A DNA stretch of 64,000 nucleotides from Aphrophora alni. Taxonomy: Eukaryota > Arthropoda > Insecta > Hemiptera > Aphrophoridae. Below are positions 1 to 11,460 of this stretch, piece by piece. The stretch lies in assembly GCA_963513935.1 (NCBI GenBank), contig OY740774.1, forward strand, positions 88,120,385 to 88,184,384, in the 5' to 3' direction. The position numbers and the translations under genes are program-made. Each line of letters opens with the position of its first letter. Position 1 is the stretch's first letter. The notes beneath the pieces were generated by a model that saw only the letters and a list, made by a program, of their open reading frames with translations, searched no databases and was not told the origin of the DNA.

Positions 1-1255
1 CCATGACTTCGGAAATGCCTTATCCCATTCATAAATAAATATAATACAGAAGTATTTTTAAACTAGAAAACATTTTGAAGTCACGGCTCAGCAGAACAGC
101 TTTCTTGTCTTTATTTAGTTTTGAAACGATTCCGAGCGACTCAAAGCATTTTGTATTCAACATGAGTGAACATCATCAACCATTTCTTTTCTTTATATTT
201 TCCGAGATTCAAGGAGCACATTGGATTGTTTTGTCTTTTTCATTGTTTTGTATCATTTATAAGAAACGTTTTTGTGCAATCTTCATATTGAATTGTAAAA
301 GTTTGCTGATGTTTTAGACCTAACTTGAAATTAAAAAACAAGGTTTGTAAAAATGTTCTCCCTTGTTGACAATAAAAACTAAGTTATAAAGGAACGTAAG
401 GATAAATATTTTGTTTTTAACAAATTACTACTGTTGTTTTTTTTTCCAGTTATTCATGAAATTTATTGTACCACATATATCCGTAGTTTAGAAAAAGTCA
501 TATGATTCATAAAAAAAAAATGGATTTTAGAATGATGTCCATCTTTCTGGAGTGTGTGCAGTACTATACGGCCCTAATGCATGAACCGATTTTAATCAAA
601 TTTGGTATATGGCCCTAATTTATCCATATCCTGGGACATATTTTTTTCATTTTTTTGATAATTACATTTGCGGGTAGCTGTCATAACTATAATCTGATTT
701 TCTGAGAATAATCTTAACAGCCTGTAAAGTTTAATGTAAGTCCTCCATGGTGTACAAATTCATTTCAAATCTGGCTTTGTAATGACCCAATGTCTCAGTA
801 TGTGTAACAAAACACACTTACTTCAAACACACTCTTAATATATCAATATAACTCTCCTAGTGGCATTCCTTTCCCAATACTCTTGTTGGTCTTGAAACAA
901 CAGATTCCTAGTAAACTGAGCCGATAGTGTCCAGTCAGTCGAGTGTACTCAAACCCTTACATTTATCACCTCTGCCATGTGATATTAAATTTAGAGTGTG
1001 TAAGAAATAAAGAGATATTAATTTTGGTGTGTAAATATAAAATTAGCACTTTTTGGTTAATTGTAAATCTAAATTTTTTTTTCCAAATACAATGGTGTGT
1101 ATTTATATATTTAATGTTTTTCTTTTTCATTTTAACTGTAAACAATTTTTCAAATAGTATAACTGGTATACAATTAAAATACAGTACTTGTACTTATTAA
1201 CTATAATAAAAGTACGGTAGTTAATAACTAATTAAATTTTAAAACTTGTTTATGA
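1..1255. other. No gene seen
   Basis: AT-rich sequence with short chance ORFs (75-317, 943-1200). No splice-bounded coding segment or TMTC3 N-terminal sequence was recognised. Confidence 0.6.
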
Positions 1256-1496
1256 ATGAGGAGCTCCCTAGTTACTTTACTTCTTGCTTTATGTACAAGA
1301 GGCTTTGCATTCGATCCTTGTCAAAATTCAACTATTTATGGTGTTGACCCAGGAAGAAGAGATAAAATGGGGATCTACAATTGCTATCCAGGTTACAGAA
1401 GCAAGAATTACAGGGATGGGAATTTCTGTGTTAATTATTATACATCACCCGATAAAAAGATCATTGTAAACTTAAGCCCCACAACGGGTTATTGTG
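1256..1496 (+). CDS. Candidate first exon of a small secreted Cys-containing protein
   Basis: From ATG at 1256 the frame reads MRSSLVTLLLALCTRGFA, a convincing signal peptide with a likely cleavage before FDPCQN. About 60 residues follow with Cys in FDPCQNST, IYNCYPGYR, NFCVNYY and GYCG. The base composition is less AT-biased than its flanks. A GTATAG donor-like site at 1497 would end the exon in phase 1; without splicing the frame runs on to a stop at 1570. I do not recognise the family and found no convincing second exon. It may be a real gene start, a gene fragment or chance. Confidence 0.35.
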
Positions 1497-1568
1497 GTAT
1501 AGTTTTATTTAGTCTTATGCATTTGCAACTGCTCCATGAAAATACACTCCAATTCACCACTTGTAGCT

Positions 1569-2450
1569 GAAGAACTCTTCTACCCACTAAAGAGAGACCA
1601 ACACTAAAGAACTCTTTTGCTGAATAAAATGAGCCAGACACCACAGAACTCTTCTGCTGAGTAAAAGGAGCCAGAATCCAAAGAACTATTCTGCTGAGTA
1701 AAAGGAGCCAAACACCAAAGGACTCTTCTGCTGAGTAAAAGTAACCAAACATCAAAGAACTCTTCTGCTGAGTAAAAGGAGCCAGAATCCAAAGAACTAT
1801 TCTGCTGAGTAAAAGGAGCCAGACACCAAAGAACTCTTCTGCTGAGTAAAAGGAGCCAGAATCCAAAGAACTCTTCTGCTGAGTAAAAGGAGCCAGAATC
1901 CAAAGAACTATTCTGCTGAGTAAAAGGAGCCAGACACCAAAGAACTATTCTGCTGAGTAAAAGGAGCCAGACACCAAAGAACTCTTCTGCTGAGTAAAAG
2001 GAGCCAGAATCCAAAGAACTCTTCTGCTGAGTAAAAGGAGCCAGAATCCAAAAAACTATTCTGCTGAGTAAAAGGAGCCAGACACCAAAGAACTATTCTG
2101 CTGAGTAAAAGGAGCCAGACACCAAAGAACTCTTCTGCTGAGTAAAAGGAGCCAGAATCCAAAGAACTCTTCTGCTGAGTAAAAGTAACCAGACACCATA
2201 GAACTCTTCTGATTAGTAAAAGTAACCAGACACCAAAGAACTCTTCTGCTGAGTAAAAGTAACCAGACATCAAAGAACTCTTCTGCTGAGTAAAAGGAGC
2301 CAGACCCCAAAGAACTCTTTGTCTGAGTAAAAGGAGCTAGACACCAAAGAACTCTTCTGCTGAGTAAAAGGAGCCAGACACCAAAGAACTCTTTTTCTGA
2401 GTAAAAGGAGCTAGACACCAAAAACTCTTCTGCTGAGTAAAAGGAACCAG
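1569..2450 (+). repeat. 37-bp minisatellite, about 24 copies
   Basis: The core AACTCTTCTGCTGAGTAAAA is followed by GGAGCCAGACACCAAAG or GGAGCCAGAATCCAAAG, a period of 37 bases. Variants ACACC and AATCC alternate irregularly; both outer edges and the last third (GTAACC, GAGCTAG, TTTGTCTGAG variants) are more diverged. Because 37 is not a multiple of 3 and the - strand unit has no stop, long - strand ORFs open in all three frames. They are by-products of the repeat, not genes. Confidence 0.95.
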
Positions 2451-4476
2451 TGGGTAAATAAACTCATAGTACGGTAGACTTTTTTAAGTGCTGTTGTTTA
2501 TTAAATTAAAATGTTGATATTGTATTTTTAATATGTTGACCCTGTGCTTTAAACCATTTTCAGAAAGATATCTGTTTATATCATTATCATCTTATATTTA
2601 TCTCAAAAAGACATGATCTTACTAACTAGAAATATAATACAAGGGTATTTTTTTAAGTGAGAACTATTTTGTTACTGATTACAAAAAAAAATTATTAGCT
2701 AATATAATTTTAACTAGCAATACAAACGCAACATTTGTTTATTTTTAGTGACATGTTTGTTGATCCCTTCATCGCGAAGTCTGTCATTTTTTCATTCAAC
2801 CAATCCACAACTAATATGCTTTTTCTTCTGCTTCTCTATAAACATTCTTAGAACCCACCTGGCACAAATCTTCTTGTACTGGAGTTTAACAGGAACTGAA
2901 TTCTCATTCAATTCATTAATATCGGCATAGTACTTTACAATGTAATGTAATCAAAAAACTAACACAAACAGAGATTTAAAACACAGAGACTATTTTTTGG
3001 GGACCTATAAAGAGCACCTGAACTTCTGTAGTCTGTGGCTTGAGCAGTTATGATGCATAAACGGTTCTTACTTTAAAAACTGCCCTCGAGATAAGGGTTA
3101 TGTGTGATTGTTACATTTTATGTCACCAATGGATAGTCACAATGGACACAAAATTTTACAGTTTGTTCTATGGAATAGAAATCTCTTGGAATTATAAGAT
3201 TGTGATCAAAATTATTTGATAATAAGTTATTTTCAGATTTATGAACATTTTAGTTCATGATTTAATGTTGATAAAACTTGTCTTTATGTATTTTGGAGTA
3301 CTGAGTTTTTAATTTAACATCAGGTTTTTTTTTCACTTACATAATGAAAAGTCAGCCCAAGCTTTCGCTTTGCTTTTATTCCTTAATTTGATACTTTTGT
3401 CCATTAAAAATCTGTGTTAAACATCACCAAGTACCCACTCACCAGTATTATATCGACACTATTCTGTTTGTGATTTCATTGATAATTCATGAATAGAACT
3501 GCTCGTCACTTGCACTGTGCCAGAAGTGGCTGTCACTAACTAACCTACAAGTGGATTAGGTCTATGACAGTCTTATCTAACAAGTGGTGAATTGTCAACC
3601 ACTAAAACACTTAATTATTTATGAAAATTGTCAGTTATTTAATCACCACAAGGTACTACGATCAATACTAAACCACAAAATTAATTTAGATTGTATTAAG
3701 CAACAAAATCAACATTTGCTTGTTTCTACATCGTATTTTGTGTATTTTGTTTTTATTTTACTTTGATACAAAAATGTGTAATACATCAGTAATATTTGAA
3801 AGGATTTACAAAGATACATTAAAATTTAAAATAAACAAATTACATTTAAATTTGTATAAACAAATCTAAGACTGGTCTGCACTTGTATCACAGTAGAACT
3901 ACCTCAGACAACGGACAACACCTGTTGCCTCTCATGACAGATAAACTTCTCCACAGAATAACAGTATCCAGAAAAAAAAGTTGTCTTATTCTCTGTGCAA
4001 AAGTTTGGTTGGAGTTGCGTCTCTAATTCTAATCCTCAAGCACACAAAGTTTCATGTTAAAAATTATTAATGCAGTAGACATTTTTTATATTTTAAAACC
4101 AAATTAACATTCAATACCAACACATTTAAGAAAGACTTAACAATGTTTTTATCAATCGCAATATAAAGCATTAGGTTTTTCAAAAATAATTAGAAAAAAG
4201 CTGCGTAGATTTATTTATAAAATTTTCACGTTTCCAAATACACATAAATATGAAAAATGACATATTTTTTAAAACTACAAATTTATTAGAATAACGTAAA
4301 AAATATAAGTAAAACATTTCTCAGCATGAGAATAAAATTGGTAGAATATAAATTTCATCACTAAATATTTTAAAGAATAAATACAAATAAATATCGGCAA
4401 ATCTTTATAGAAAACTTTTAATAAGTCTGCTCAAGAAACAACTTATTTGTATTGTACTTGAATGGATAATGTTATA
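2451..4476. other. No gene seen
   Basis: AT-rich. A + strand frame at 2748-2930 follows a TTTATTTTTAG that could be an acceptor, but its translation is not protein-like enough to call it the second exon of the ORF at 1256. Confidence 0.5.
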
Positions 4477-5043
4477 CAGTGTTGTGCCAAACTTTAAGTT
4501 TAAGTGATGGTTATCTGGGTCAAAATAAGGAAAATAGTTCCTACGAATGTTCATATGTATATCTGGAAACACTTAGTTTTTCATCTGTTTGGCAATTTGT
4601 GGTTTTTGAAAAATAATTATAGCTTTTGAAATTATTAAGCCTTTGAATCGAAATTTGGTGTACACATGCTATATTTTTATCAGTATATTAAGAATCAAAA
4701 CTTTATCTTATAAATTGTCAAAATGTTGGCTGTTTGAAATTTTTAATATTGAATATCTCTGAAACCATTAACTTTACAAAAAATACAAACCGCCACCATT
4801 TTGAAAATGTATGGGATATAGTTTTGATTCATGGTATACTGGTACACCATTGCATAAAAGATGTGTACGCCTACCAAATTTTGAAATCTTAATAATTTCA
4901 AAAGCTTTATTTTTTTAACACAAAATGGCCGACAGATGGAAAACGAAACGTTTCCAGTCAAATGTTTATTGGAACTTTTTTCTTTATTTTGACCCATATA
5001 AGCACCACTTAAAAGTTTGACACAACATTTTCTGAACACTCTG
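4477..5043. mobile_element. Fold-back MITE with TA target site
   Basis: A 567-bp inverted-repeat element. The left arm starts CAGTGTTGTGCCAAACTTTA and continues with GGGTCAAAATAAGG and TCTGTTTGGCAATTTGTGG. The right arm, read in reverse complement, starts CAGAGTGTTC and continues with GTTGTGTCAAACTTTTAAGT and TGGGTCAAAATAAAG. Both ends abut TA. The ORF on its - strand is a by-product. Tc1/mariner-type by target site. Confidence 0.8.
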
Positions 5044-6299
5044 TATATGTTGTGTTTGGTGTTACAGTATTTTCATCAGAATTTAATGCAGAGTATTTAT
5101 GTATTTTATACAAAAATTTTAAAAATTTCTACAATAGTGAAGATACAATAATAGGCTCTATTGAAAGTTGGTCATAATCACTTGCGATTGTGTCTGAGGA
5201 GGCGGCAGGAATATTCCAAACCTAACCGCCATCAACTTTTCACACACTATAGGCTTTTCTTATATGCATTATTATTTTGAATGTTTTTATCTAGAAATTT
5301 ATGTAACAGTGTTACACCAGCTTGAGATGGTACCTTATTGTATTGGTGGTCTAAATTTAAATAGTTTCTGAATCGAAGTACCATAATTATGTACATCCTT
5401 ATTCAGAGTCATATAACACTTTATTATTTTAATGTATATTATTTCAAAAATATATATACTAGGAAGTGTCAGTAACTCCTAACTATCTTTTGTCTGTGGG
5501 TTAAAGATAGGTTGTACTAAAATTTTCTTTGTACAATATATCTCATACAACATAAAACTAATACTGTCCAGTATTGATATAATTATCTGATACTTTTAGT
5601 ATCAGGTACAGCATATATGGACAATAAAACCGATACATATGAACCCATTTATAATATTAAGTGTACACTACTTAATTTTTACATCACAAATTTCCATTTC
5701 ATCGTACAAGTAAATTTTGAATGTTTATAAAGATACGCTTCTAAAATTAATAACTCTCCATTTTCAGTACTTTGTTAGAATTGTGAACATTTTATAAATT
5801 ACCAAAAAATGAAAAAAATATATGCATATCACTCATGCAACTATAGTGATCTCTTTGTCAATAAAGTAATTTTCAAAGCAAGTGTTTGCAGTTTCTTGAA
5901 TATAAAAACTATACAGAAAAAAATAGTAGTGGTGTACTATGAGGGTGGGGGTATTTGACGAGACCTTGTGATAAAAATGTATTGTAAATTAACGGTTTTA
6001 TATACCAAATTTGTGGATCCAAATTAATAATATTTACACTACAGTCTGGGCGGGGTAGTACAGAAGACTGGATAGACGAGGGACAGATTGTCACGGGTCT
6101 ATTGTAATTCCAAACTTGTGCCTCATGCAATATATATAGCAAAATCTCAACACCATTCACTGTATTTGTCGCTTACAAAGTGTCACATTTTCTACTATCT
6201 TGATATTCGTCTTCTTCAAAACTTCTTCTTTTCATCTTTACTCCTTTCTAGCATGTTCTTGCTTTCCTTTTTTCTTCCCACAACTATTCATAAGAAATA

Positions 6300-6579
6300 A
6301 ATAATCCCCAACCACAAATAAAACACAATTAACATTAACGAGTTAAATAAACCCTCATGTACATTTCGGTGACATAGCTACCATTCTAAGAGGGAGATAA
6401 CCAATATTGAACTAAATGTAACAGTGAAACAACTTAATATTACTTAGTGTCACGTTTAATTCAGTATTGGCTTATATCCCTCTGAGCATAGTAGCTATGT
6501 TACCAAAATCTACATAATGGTTTATTAAACTTGCTATCATTAAAAGTGTTAGTGTTTTATTTGTGATTTGGAGATTATT
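6300..6579. mobile_element. Inverted-repeat MITE
   Basis: The left arm has ATCCCCAACCACAAATAAAA, then TTAAATAAACCCTCATGTAC and ACATAGCTACCATTCTAAGA. The right arm in reverse complement has ATCTCCAAATCACAAATAAA, then TTTAATAAACCATTATGTAG and ACATAGCTACTATGCTCAGA. About 280 bp; it can fold as one long hairpin. Confidence 0.8.
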
Positions 6580-8234
6580 TGCTTCGATATTCTTTATTTT
6601 TTCATTTTTTTATCTATATCAAGACAATTTTTTGTTTTTAGTTCTTAAAATTTCGTTCTTCACTTGGTTGTACATTATAAGCTGCAACATCTCCACCAAT
6701 AGTTATTTTCCACCACCATAACTTTATCTTTCATCAATTTCCTTATTTTTCATATTTTCAATTCATAATGGTACAGTTTTCAACTTGTTATATTAATGTA
6801 TCATTGTTTTTTATTACAGTATCTGTTTTCCAAATTCATTGTCAAAGTAATATTAGAATGTGTATCCATTAAAAAAAGGGCACAGTTTAATCATAAAAAA
6901 TTATAAAAAACAAAATGCTCACAGCAACTTCCAAGTATAATAAATTTATAAATCCTTTTAAAAATTATTAGAAAAGTTTAAACAAAGATGAATATAACTA
7001 TAAAGAAGATAAAGAACAGCTTTTAACATTGAAAATATTTTGTAATACATGAAAAATTGGCCCTGAACTACCGTTAGCTCGCCCTAAGCATCGTTAATTT
7101 TCATCCCCCTTGGAACGCTCTAACAATGCCTCGTCCATCACTCCGTGCCCACTTTAAAACTGCAGAAACTTTTCTTAATTAAATATCCTTTTAGTTTTAA
7201 TAATAACTTTTATCAATTTCCATGCTTGAGCGCACAAGGAGTAGATTTATCATAAATCTTTTACGCTATCATGCATCCACGTTTTGTGAATTGTTTATTG
7301 AGTTCAACGATATTCAGACTGCTGGAGAATTAACTTATAGACAAATTTAATAAACTGTCAAATCATCTGCAATCCTCCTCAATAAGCTGTATTTAAATAA
7401 TATCCAACCTTTGACCGGGGAAAATACAATTAACTACTTGGAAATGTGAAATCATAAAGTAGTCTTCCATCGTTTCTGCTTTTGTGGGAACATTTCTGGA
7501 ATGCCTCTTTGAGAATGGAGTATGGCTGGCCTGTCGGGCTATCAATCATGAGATTAAATACAAATATTTGTAAAATTCATTTAGAAACACCTTAATTTGA
7601 AAAATAAAAACAGTATTTTTGTACGCATTCACTTTTTCACAATAATATTATCAAATTCACATATACAAAAGTTTTGTATGTATCACAAGGAGAATTCGGA
7701 AGTTCCATATTCACATCTAAAACAATCAATTATAACATATATTTTAACTATTAAATTTTCATATAAAAATTAAATATAATGTTTAATTTTTACATTGAAA
7801 AATAATTACAGTTAGTGTTAATTATTGAAATATAATAGATTTAACCTGTCTTTGACAAAAAAGACAAATTAAATACAGTTAAATTTTGTATATTTATTTC
7901 ATATAAAACAAACATTGCTTACCAATTACATTCATCATAATATTCATATTTCACTGCAAAGTAAAATTCTTCCGAAAAATGGTATTATGCATGCAAAATT
8001 AGTTTAATCATTAATCAACACTGACTTAATTGTGCAAATATCTAGTAGTGTGTCATCTATAACAATTACTTCAGTGACAGCAATGTTCTATGTATGTAAA
8101 TTTGGTAACTCTCATTTTCAATTTTTTTGGTGAAAAAATGTATTGAGCTTAAAAATAATATTGTTCTTTTTTAAAGTGAAGTTTCTATTAAATTAATTTG
8201 TCAAATTATTGATAGGACGAACTCTTATCAGCAG
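6580..8234. other. No gene seen
   Basis: Very AT-rich spacer between the MITE and the palindromic minisatellite. Nothing was recognised on either strand. Confidence 0.6.
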
Positions 8235-8505
8235 TCCATATCTTCTTGTGACTCGAGTCAGATTGTCCTTATCTTCTTGTGACTCGAGTCAGATTGTCCT
8301 TATCTTCTTGTGACTCGAGTCAGATCATCCATATCTTGTGACTCGAGTCAGATTGTCCTTATCTTCTTGTGACTCGAGTCAGATCATCCATATCTTGTGA
8401 CTCGAGTCAGATCATCCATATCTTCTTGTGACTCGAGTCAGATCATCCATATCTTGTGACTTGAGTCAGATCCTCCATATCTTCTTGTGACTTGAGTCAG
8501 ATCCC
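8235..8505 (+). repeat. Minisatellite of palindromic TGACTCGAGTCA units
   Basis: Nine tandem units of 28-31 bp: ATATCTTCTTGTGACTCGAG followed by TCAGAT and TGTCCTT or CATCC. Seven units hold the perfect 12-bp palindrome TGACTCGAGTCA; the last two have TGACTTGAGTCA. Length differs by presence or absence of a CTTC. Confidence 0.92.
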
Positions 8506-8689
8506 TTTCAGCTTTGAGAAAACCAAAATTCACAAGAAGCTTTGTCAAAAATAGGGAGTATATACTAAATTAGTGCTGTATAACCAAGAAACTCTAAATC
8601 GGATACAAGGAATCAGACTGTACATAGTTATGATAAGTACAAAGTTCTCACTGAACATGACCTCTTGCACCGCACAGCTTAACGTAAGT

Positions 8690-9560
8690 CTTACTTTGGT
8701 GTTTTGATCTAATTAAACTTGTCATTTGGGCTTGTTAAAGGCATACTTGTACATGAGTCACTTTCCAGTGATGTATAAACAATTACTTTAAATCGCTTTA
8801 CTACTCCTTAATTTGTATAATGCCCATGGCATTGTTTCCGAAAACCTACTGAATCTTTCAAATAGTTTCCACTTGTTTATCGTGTTAGGAATCGAACGAG
8901 ATTCCCACCTGGGTTTTTTATTTCAATTAAATGTCAGTAGTTCAGTTTGCAATTATCGTATTTCTTTATTACTATTAATACGTGAATTATTTCTCTTTAG
9001 TTTTCTTTAAACTGTTAAAACAAATGTTATACTATTATTGCATTTAAGAATACATAATGACTCCAACTATTGTAACTGATTGAGCTGATTGTATGTTAAC
9101 AACCTAATAATCTGACTCTGGATAATTACAAGTGTTTCTCTACATAATGTTTGCTCGCCCTTATGACAACTCTCATTTATTCTTGTGTGAAGGTCCAATC
9201 CCCTTGGAAGCTCTCTCTCGCCAAGTGCATCTGGCAATCTTCCCCCAAAACCATCCAGCAATCCTCCACTTGCTCAATTGACCTGGTTTCCTTTCATCCT
9301 TGGTTTTATGTGCCACTGTCCCTTTCATGATGTCCACCTTACTGGCAAGGTAAGCGATTTCATCAGTTTCTCAGGTCTGTCACAATAATTGTTACTCTGA
9401 TTTCTTCAAAAGAACTTAGACTATATTTCTAACCAACTCTATCCCTAATTCCTAACAATCACCAAGCTTGCAAAATTAATATAATACCGCTACTAAAGTC
9501 ATTCTATAATTTCTCGGAAAATGAAAATTTTACCGAAGCTGAGTACACTCTCTCCTACCT
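8690..9560 (-). mobile_element. Decayed mariner-like copy
   Basis: The blocks at 8813-8870 (TGCCCATGGCATTG, CCGAAAACCTACTGAATCTT) and 9476-9545 (AATACCGCTACTAAAGTCAT, then CCGAAGCTGAGTACAC) line up with the N-terminal and 5' parts of the mariner copies at 15210 and 31130. No frame survives. Confidence 0.4.
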
Positions 9561-9884
9561 GGTGATTACTTCCCATAATTAATTGTTTTCTCTGGAAAAA
9601 TTGTAACTCAACCTCATAATTGTATGAAGTAAAACACAATATATTTTCCTGAAATTCTATTTCAACTCCCCACAATCCAAACAAATTTTATTTTACTTTG
9701 GACCATGAAAGTTTTATTAGGAAACAATTGTTATTGTTAATAATTATATTCTAATTTAACAGTCTTCTTTGTAATCAAGTTCATTTCAAGCTAATGTAAA
9801 TAAACAATGCAAAAACATTGCACAAACTTTCCCACTCATCATCCCCAAAACCAATTAAATAAAAAATATTTTAATAAACACCTA

Positions 9885-10060
9885 AACTTTTTTGCTCGTG
9901 TCATAAATACGTCCTCAGAATATGTCATATTTTATTAGAATGATGGTGGTCGAGGTTAAGTTCTGATTTTTGCTAATTATACCTGAATAGTAATATTTAT
10001 TTACATGTAATTTTGCACATTTGGATCATTAATCTTCACATTCCACTAAAAAACAAATAT
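9885..10060 (+). repeat. Dispersed repeat, copy 1
   Basis: Shares the order GCTCGTGTCATAAATACG ... GATGGTGGTCGAGGTTAAG with the reverse complement of 22650-22790. The family is not recognised. Confidence 0.5.
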
Positions 10061-10365
10061 AGGTATTTGAACGAAATAGGTAAAGTCAAATAGCTCCATG
10101 GACGATTTTTTATGTTTTTACCGAGTTCTCAAGAACCACTATTTTTGGAATGATGGCAATCAATATATTTGTTCGAAACAAAATTTGATCAAAACTTGTA
10201 AATTTCTTTTGGCTGCCATATTAGATGGTGTTAGAAAGATATTAGATCCAGTAAACACCAGTTTGCACTATTTCCTCTCCTTGTTATTTTCTTTAAAATG
10301 GTGTTTTCCTCAATGGGGATTGACATTGAGAATTTTTGAATTGCCCCCAAAAAAACAAGTTAAAC

Positions 10366-10491
10366 AAAGTTTAATAAACCTTTATGTACATTTCACTAAC
10401 ATAACTTCCATCCTCAGAGGGATATAAATACTAATACTTTCTAATGTTAATTGTGTTAGTGTTTTATTTGTAGTTTAGAGATCACTTCTTT
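10366..10491 (+). mobile_element. Internally deleted relative of the 6300 MITE
   Basis: AAGTTTAATAAACCTTTATG, CTCAGAGGGATATAA and GTGTTAGTGTTTTATTTGTA match the arms of the element at 6300-6579, but the first part of the left arm and the centre are missing. Confidence 0.7.
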
Positions 10492-11204
10492 CAATTTTTT
10501 ATCGATCTGTTAAAGAACTAAATACATTATTATCTTCTTCCAACAGCAATTTATCATCAAATGAAATAAAACACATTTTTCCACAATAAACTTTTAATTT
10601 GTTCAAGACAGTGTTTCGAAGATGACGTCATTAATCATAGTTAAATTCACACAAACCTCTTTAGCAGGACCAATACAAAAAACATCCAAATCTGTCCAAA
10701 ACACCAATGGTTGTCTGTCTGAACCATTGACCTTGCCAGTTATAGTTCAGTACCAACAAGATTTGGTCCATGTAACATCTGAAGACATAGTTGTTTATAC
10801 GGGTATGGTTCCCACAATTGTGCTACTATATAATTCGATATAGTCATGCATGGCCGAGACATGCAGCATTATGAAAGTCCTCGCAGGGAAATGTGGGCGC
10901 ATCACCGTGAGCTAAGGTCCACTACAACAGCACATTAATAGGAGGGGGGTTATTGTTAAAGTCCTTCCGACTAAAGAGAATGTTTTCTAATGTTGTGAAC
11001 ACAAATGGGTGAGCAGATATCCAAGCAAGCGTGGGCAAACAGTAGTCGATAGATATATCCCTCCTGATGTGGACACTTGTCATATAAAATGTTTATTATA
11101 GAAAATGCAGCCTATTTTATTTCATTTGATGATTGAAGTTTCCACAAATGTTACTCATTTCAGGTGAACAGTATTATATCTCTAATGTATTCTCTGTGTT
11201 TCAG

Positions 11205-11460
11205 ATTTGATAACCCAGCGTCAGTAGCAGACCCACCAACCCGACAACTTTCATACAACTATCTTGTGAGCGTCAACTTATTGCTGTTATTATTCCCTTG
11301 TGATCTGTGCTGTGATTGGACGATGGGTACAGTGCCACTTGTTGAAACATTCATGGATAGACGTAACCTCACTACTTTAATCAGTTATATCGTGTTAGCA
11401 ACATTAAGTTATGTTGCTCTCACTACACAGAACAAACAACAAGCAATTGTCATTGTAATG
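11205..11460 (+). CDS. TMTC3: TMTC3 exon A (first visible)
   Basis: The acceptor is the TTTCAG ending at 11204, and the donor GTAAGT starts at 11461. The exon begins on the third base of an Arg codon (phase 2), so an upstream exon must supply AG. It encodes residues 1-86: the TMTC signature with the [10 protein letters not shown] motif, then a membrane segment around [18 protein letters not shown]. The exon ends on a complete codon. Confidence 0.93.

Noticed and set aside
1489..2421. Four long - strand ORFs with repeats such as SGSFYSAEEFFGVWLLLLSR
   Set aside because: They are produced by the 37-bp minisatellite in successive frames; no start context, splice site or family supports a protein.
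2748..2930. Possible second exon of the secreted ORF at 1256
   Set aside because: An acceptor-like TTTTTAG precedes it, but the in-phase translation is low-quality and gives no Cys pattern continuing the first exon.
4743..5039. 98-codon - strand ORF
   Set aside because: It lies within the terminal arm and centre of the fold-back MITE and shows no protein-like features.
10622..10843. 73-codon ORF upstream of the first visible TMTC3 exon as a possible TMTC3 exon
   Set aside because: Its translation shows none of the expected N-terminal TMTC membrane sequence, and its end is not a donor in the required phase.
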